Shown: in pieces, positions 61,123-64,000 of the stretch
Layout of the letters: every line of letters begins with the position of its first letter
Position numbering within the stretch: the first letter of the stretch is position 1
Source of the DNA: Collinsella sp. AM18-10
GTDB taxonomy: Bacteria > Actinomycetota > Coriobacteriia > Coriobacteriales > Coriobacteriaceae
DNA: 64,000 bases
NCBI RefSeq assembly: GCF_003471585.1
Contig: NZ_QRJO01000001.1
Span: 186,001 to 250,000 of the forward strand
Reading direction: 5' to 3'
Translations under genes and position numbers: made by a program
Notes under the pieces: model-generated
What the model was told of the DNA's origin: nothing
Seen by the model: the letters and a program-made list of their open reading frames with translations, nothing else
The model's database searches: none

Positions 61123-63423
61123 TTACTCGGCAGCGGTCTTGAACTTGTTGTAGTTGATGAGGCAGCCGGCCTTGACGATGGCACGCTCCTCGGCCGTCAT
61201 ATCGGCAATGTAGAGCTCGATCTGCTCGACCGCACCGTCGGCGCGCACCACGTAGGCAGCGATGTTCTTCAGGTCGCCATCGAGCGCGGCGCGGATACCC
61301 GGCACAAAGACGTAATCGCCCACCTCAAAGTTGGGCTCGGCCTCCATCTGGAAGGGCACCATGCCCCAGTTCATCACGTTGGAGCGATAGCGCTTGGTAG
61401 CGTACTCGTGAACGATGTTGGCCAGGCCGCCGATCACTCGCTGGCAGCTCGCGGCCTGCTCGCGGGCAGAACCGTCACCTGGCTTCTTGGCATAGAGCAC
61501 GGAGCCGTACTCGGTCGCCTTGGCATCGGCCGCGACACCCGCGCCGGCCAGTGCTTCAAACACGCCTGCAAGCTCGGCATCGAGCGCCGCCAGGTCGCCC
61601 GCGGCCTCTCCGGCCACGCGGCGCTTTTCCACCGCGTCGACCTCCTTGGAGCGGCCCACGTAGGCCGGATCGCGGCGGCTGAGCGTAAACTCGGCCAGAC
61701 CCAGCGGGTTGGAGCGGAAGGAGCTCGTCTCGCCCGAGGGAATGAGCTCGTCGGTCGTGGTGACCGGGTCCATGATCTTGGAGCACACCTTGAGCAGGAT
61801 ATCGTCGCCGAGGGGCTCCATCGCGGGCCACGGCTTGATGTTGGGACCCTCGACCAGCTCGTCGGCAGGCTCCGCCTTGCCAAAGCCCCAGTACACACGC
61901 TTTTTGTACGGTGCGTCATCAAAGGTGTACTCGCAGGCCTCGTCCCAAGTCTCCTCGGGCAGGTCGGTCGCCGGCGTCAGAACGCCGCCGTTGGCAGCCG
62001 TCGCCGCAATGGAGCGGGCGTCCATCAGGGCCACGGCGCTCAGCTGGCCATTGCCCGGCTTGGAACCCTCGCGGTTGGGGAAGTTGCGCGTGGTGTGGCG
62101 AATGGACAGGCCGTTGTTGGCGGGCGTGTCGCCGGCGCCGAAGCACGGGCCGCAGAACGCCGTGCGCACGATCGCGCCGGCCTCCATGAGGTCGTAGATA
62201 TAGCCGCGACGCGTGAGCTCGAGCGCCACAGGCTGGCTCGTGGGATAGACCGACAGCGAGAACTCACCGCAGCCGGTGTTGGCGCCCTTGAGCACGCGGG
62301 CAGCCTGGACCACGGAGTCGTAGTTGCCGCCCGAGCAGCCGGCGATAACGCCCTGCTGCACGTGCAGCTTGCCGTCGACGATTTTGTCGAGCAGGCTAAA
62401 GTGCGTCTTGCCCTCGCCGATCTTGGCGGCCTCGAGCTCGACCTCGTGCAGGATGTCCTCGAGGTTCTCGTTGAGCTCGTCAATCTCAAAGCCGTTGGAA
62501 GGATGGAACGGCAGCGCGATCATGGGCTTGACGCTCGACAGGTCGACCTCGACGCAGCCGTCATAGTAGGCGACATCGGCGGGCCTGAGCTCGCGGTAGT
62601 CGTCACCGCGGCCGTGCATGGTCAAAAACGCGTGTGTGTCCTCGTCGGTAGCCCAGATGCTCGACAGACAGGTGGTCTCGGTGGTCATGACGTCGACGCC
62701 GTTGCGGTAGTCGGTCGTCATGCTCGCGATGCCGGGGCCCACAAACTCCATGACCTTATTCTTGACGTAGCCCTTGGCAAAGACGGCACGGATGATGGCG
62801 AGTGCCACATCGTGCGGGCCAACGCCGGGGCGCGGGGCGCCCGTGAGGTAGATGGCGACGACGCCGGGATAGGCGACATCGTAGGTGTCGCGCAGCAGCT
62901 GCTTTGCCAGCTCGCCGCCGCCCTCGCCCACGGCCATGGTGCCCAGAGCGCCGTAGCGGGTGTGCGAGTCGGAGCCCAGGATCATCTTGCCGCAGCCCGC
63001 GAAGTTCTCACGCATAAAGGAGTGGATAACGGCGATATGCGGCGGAACGAAGATGCCACCGTACTTCTTGGCAGCCGAGAGGCCAAAGACGTGGTCGTCC
63101 TCGTTGATGGTGCCGCCCACGGCGCACAGCGAATTATGGCAGTTGGTGAGCACGTAAGGCAGCGGGAACTGCTCCATGCCCGAGGCGCGCGCCGTCTGGA
63201 TGATGCCGACGAAGGTGATGTCGTGGCTTGCCATGGCGTCGAAGCGAATCTTGAGCGCCTCGGGATCGCCGGACGTGTTGTGTGCTTGAAGGATCGAATA
63301 CGCGATGGTGCCGCGCTTGGCATCCTCGGGCGTCTGCGTAATACCGCGCTCGGCAGCCTCGGCCGCAGGCACAACCTCGCTGCCACGGCGCAGGTAGATG
63401 CCGTCCTCGTACAGCTTGACCAT
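61123..63423 (-). CDS. Aconitase-family hydratase (YbhJ-like)
   Basis: 766 residues from ATG 63423, which has GGGAG five bases upstream; a longer frame to 63525 lacks one. Aconitase superfamily signs are [14 protein letters not shown], the cluster Cys residues in [10 protein letters not shown] and [18 protein letters not shown], and the swivel-domain end ([15 protein letters not shown]). The arrangement resembles the aconitase-like hydratase YbhJ rather than AcnA/AcnB. The substrate is unknown; a citrate, homocitrate or methyl-citrate-like acid is possible. The gene is alone, with a terminator. Confidence 0.88.
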   Translation of the reverse strand: MVKLYEDGIYLRRGSEVVPAAEAAERGITQTPEDAKRGTIAYSILQAHNTSGDPEALKIRFDAMASHDITFVGIIQTARASGMEQFPLPYVLTNCHNSLCAVGGTINEDDHVFGLSAAKKYGGIFVPPHIAVIHSFMRENFAGCGKMILGSDSHTRYGALGTMAVGEGGGELAKQLLRDTYDVAYPGVVAIYLTGAPRPGVGPHDVALAIIRAVFAKGYVKNKVMEFVGPGIASMTTDYRNGVDVMTTETTCLSSIWATDEDTHAFLTMHGRGDDYRELRPADVAYYDGCVEVDLSSVKPMIALPFHPSNGFEIDELNENLEDILHEVELEAAKIGEGKTHFSLLDKIVDGKLHVQQGVIAGCSGGNYDSVVQAARVLKGANTGCGEFSLSVYPTSQPVALELTRRGYIYDLMEAGAIVRTAFCGPCFGAGDTPANNGLSIRHTTRNFPNREGSKPGNGQLSAVALMDARSIAATAANGGVLTPATDLPEETWDEACEYTFDDAPYKKRVYWGFGKAEPADELVEGPNIKPWPAMEPLGDDILLKVCSKIMDPVTTTDELIPSGETSSFRSNPLGLAEFTLSRRDPAYVGRSKEVDAVEKRRVAGEAAGDLAALDAELAGVFEALAGAGVAADAKATEYGSVLYAKKPGDGSAREQAASCQRVIGGLANIVHEYATKRYRSNVMNWGMVPFQMEAEPNFEVGDYVFVPGIRAALDGDLKNIAAYVVRADGAVEQIELYIADMTAEERAIVKAGCLINYNKFKTAAE

Positions 63424-63581
63424 ACTGTCTCCCACTCTGCCCAAACGATTTGGGCGCATAGCATACATTCGTTCAATATCGTGCCATAGAACGGTTGCCA
63501 GTGGGCTACGAATCTGCACGTTCACTTTATCTCAGTAAAGTAAAGGACGAGCCCAGCGTGGGCCGGCAGATTTGGTGCAAG

Positions 63582-63625
63582 AGTGTCCCTTTCGACTAGT
63601 CATTTAAGAACGTCCCCAATGACTA
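63582..63625. repeat. Degenerate family E repeat (third copy)
   Basis: GACTAGTCATTTAAGAACGT followed by CCCCAATGAC matches the right arm of the other copies; the left arm (GTGTCCCTTTC) is decayed. Confidence 0.6.
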
Positions 63626-63698
63626 CCGCATCCGGAGCAAGGCAACGCCGCAGGTAGAGGACGGACAGCGAGCGACGTCCAGAGCGAACAAGTTGGCA

Positions 63699-63740
63699 TG
63701 AAAAAGGCAAGGCATAGACCTTCTGGTCATGCCTTGCCTT
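63699..63740 (-). terminator. Terminator of the coiled-coil gene
   Basis: AAAAGGCAAGGCATGACC pairs with GGTCTATGCCTTGCCTTTTT, one bulge, ending in a T-run on the minus strand, about 70 bp after the stop at 63813. Confidence 0.8.
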
Positions 63741-63784
63741 TTGAATGACAAATTGTCGCTCTGGGCGGCGCGCAGCGTCGAGCC

Positions 63785-63812
63785 GTTACGCCGTTCGGTA
63801 GAACGGCGTAAC
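63785..63812. repeat. Hairpin directly after the stop codon
   Basis: GTTACGCCGTTC, loop GGTA, then its exact complement, ending at the base before the stop codon of the coiled-coil gene. No T-run, so it is probably an mRNA-stabilising stem. Confidence 0.6.
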
Positions 63813-64000
63813 CTACAAGTCCCCGCCGGCGCCCAAAAGCTTGCGCATGACTTGCTCGGGGTTGACTGAGCCGTCGCGCGGGGCCAGGGCGGTGATCTTC
63901 TTCTGCATCTTATACTCGTGCAGCTCGTCCTCGAGCTGGCGTACGCGGGCGCGGAGCTTCTCGTTCTCGCGCTCGCGCTCCTCAGCACGCTCCTTCATAT
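63813..64000 (-). CDS. Coiled-coil protein, partial
   Basis: Only the last 61 or so residues are in the window: a charged coiled coil (ENEKLRARVRQLEDELHEYK), then a small end (NPEQVMRKLLGAGGDL). A Met at 63998 is possible as a start, but its ribosome site would lie outside the window, so the gene may be longer. Function unknown. Confidence 0.55.
   Translation of the reverse strand, partial: MKERAEERERENEKLRARVRQLEDELHEYKMQKKITALAPRDGSVNPEQVMRKLLGAGGDL

Noticed and set aside
61000-63489. 880-codon open frame antisense to the hydratase
   Set aside because: Shadow frame; the minus strand has conserved aconitase motifs.

Overview
The window looks like chromosome of a gut Coriobacteriia, most probably a Collinsella-like actinomycete (inference). 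The evidence is the high-GC codon usage, the actinobacterial FHA/PP2C/FtsW-PBP/PknB cluster, pyruvate:ferredoxin oxidoreductase and carbamate kinase suited to anaerobic growth, a mannose-family PTS, and many short palindromic repeats. High GC also creates very long antisense open frames, which were ignored.

Left part (1-18 kb): a LytTR response regulator (cut by the window edge) with its LytS-type sensor kinase; an amidohydrolase and an APC permease; a C39-like secreted peptidase; carbamate kinase; a DUF4143-type ATPase; pyruvate:ferredoxin oxidoreductase; and a three-gene cassette of secreted Ser-rich protein, membrane Ser/Thr kinase and FHA protein. 18-23 kb holds recR, ybaB and dnaX, with three small genes between ybaB and dnaX.

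23.8-33.9 kb is one long plus-strand operon for cell-wall growth and its phosphorylation control: membrane kinase, FhaA-like and FhaB-like proteins, PP2C phosphatase, a single polypeptide joining FtsW/RodA to a class B PBP, and a PASTA kinase of PknB type.

34.1-41.4 kb is a genomic island in the tRNA-Arg(CCU) gene. A 48-bp copy of the tRNA 3' half, still with the old tRNA terminator, marks the far end. The island carries a tightly packed operon of three predicted defence genes (MmeI-like restriction-methyltransferase, DUF262/HNH protein, SEFIR/TIR-like protein), a 41-residue membrane peptide, debris resembling a relaxase, and no integrase. This is the most interesting system in the window.

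41.7-54 kb: a mannose-family PTS operon with a DUF956 (ManO-like) gene, an Fe-S/flavin oxidoreductase followed by hypA and divergent from a TetR regulator with two matched operators, a DUF5692-like membrane protein, a secreted or membrane protein of unknown role, and a second DUF4143 ATPase. 54-64 kb: clpB, two orphan membrane proteins, an AAA ATPase behind 9-bp iterons, an aconitase-family hydratase, and the end of a coiled-coil gene.

The intergenic DNA is itself notable. It holds several families of palindromic repeats, three of them in regular arrays: a 15-mer in alternating orientation exactly every 40 bp (57.1, 59.6 and 60.8 kb), a 17-mer alternating on a 62-bp period beside tRNA-Arg (41.5 kb), and an 80-bp tandem hairpin repeat (9.7 kb). 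They are not CRISPR arrays. They resemble REP/BIME elements, but no REP-associated transposase is in the window.
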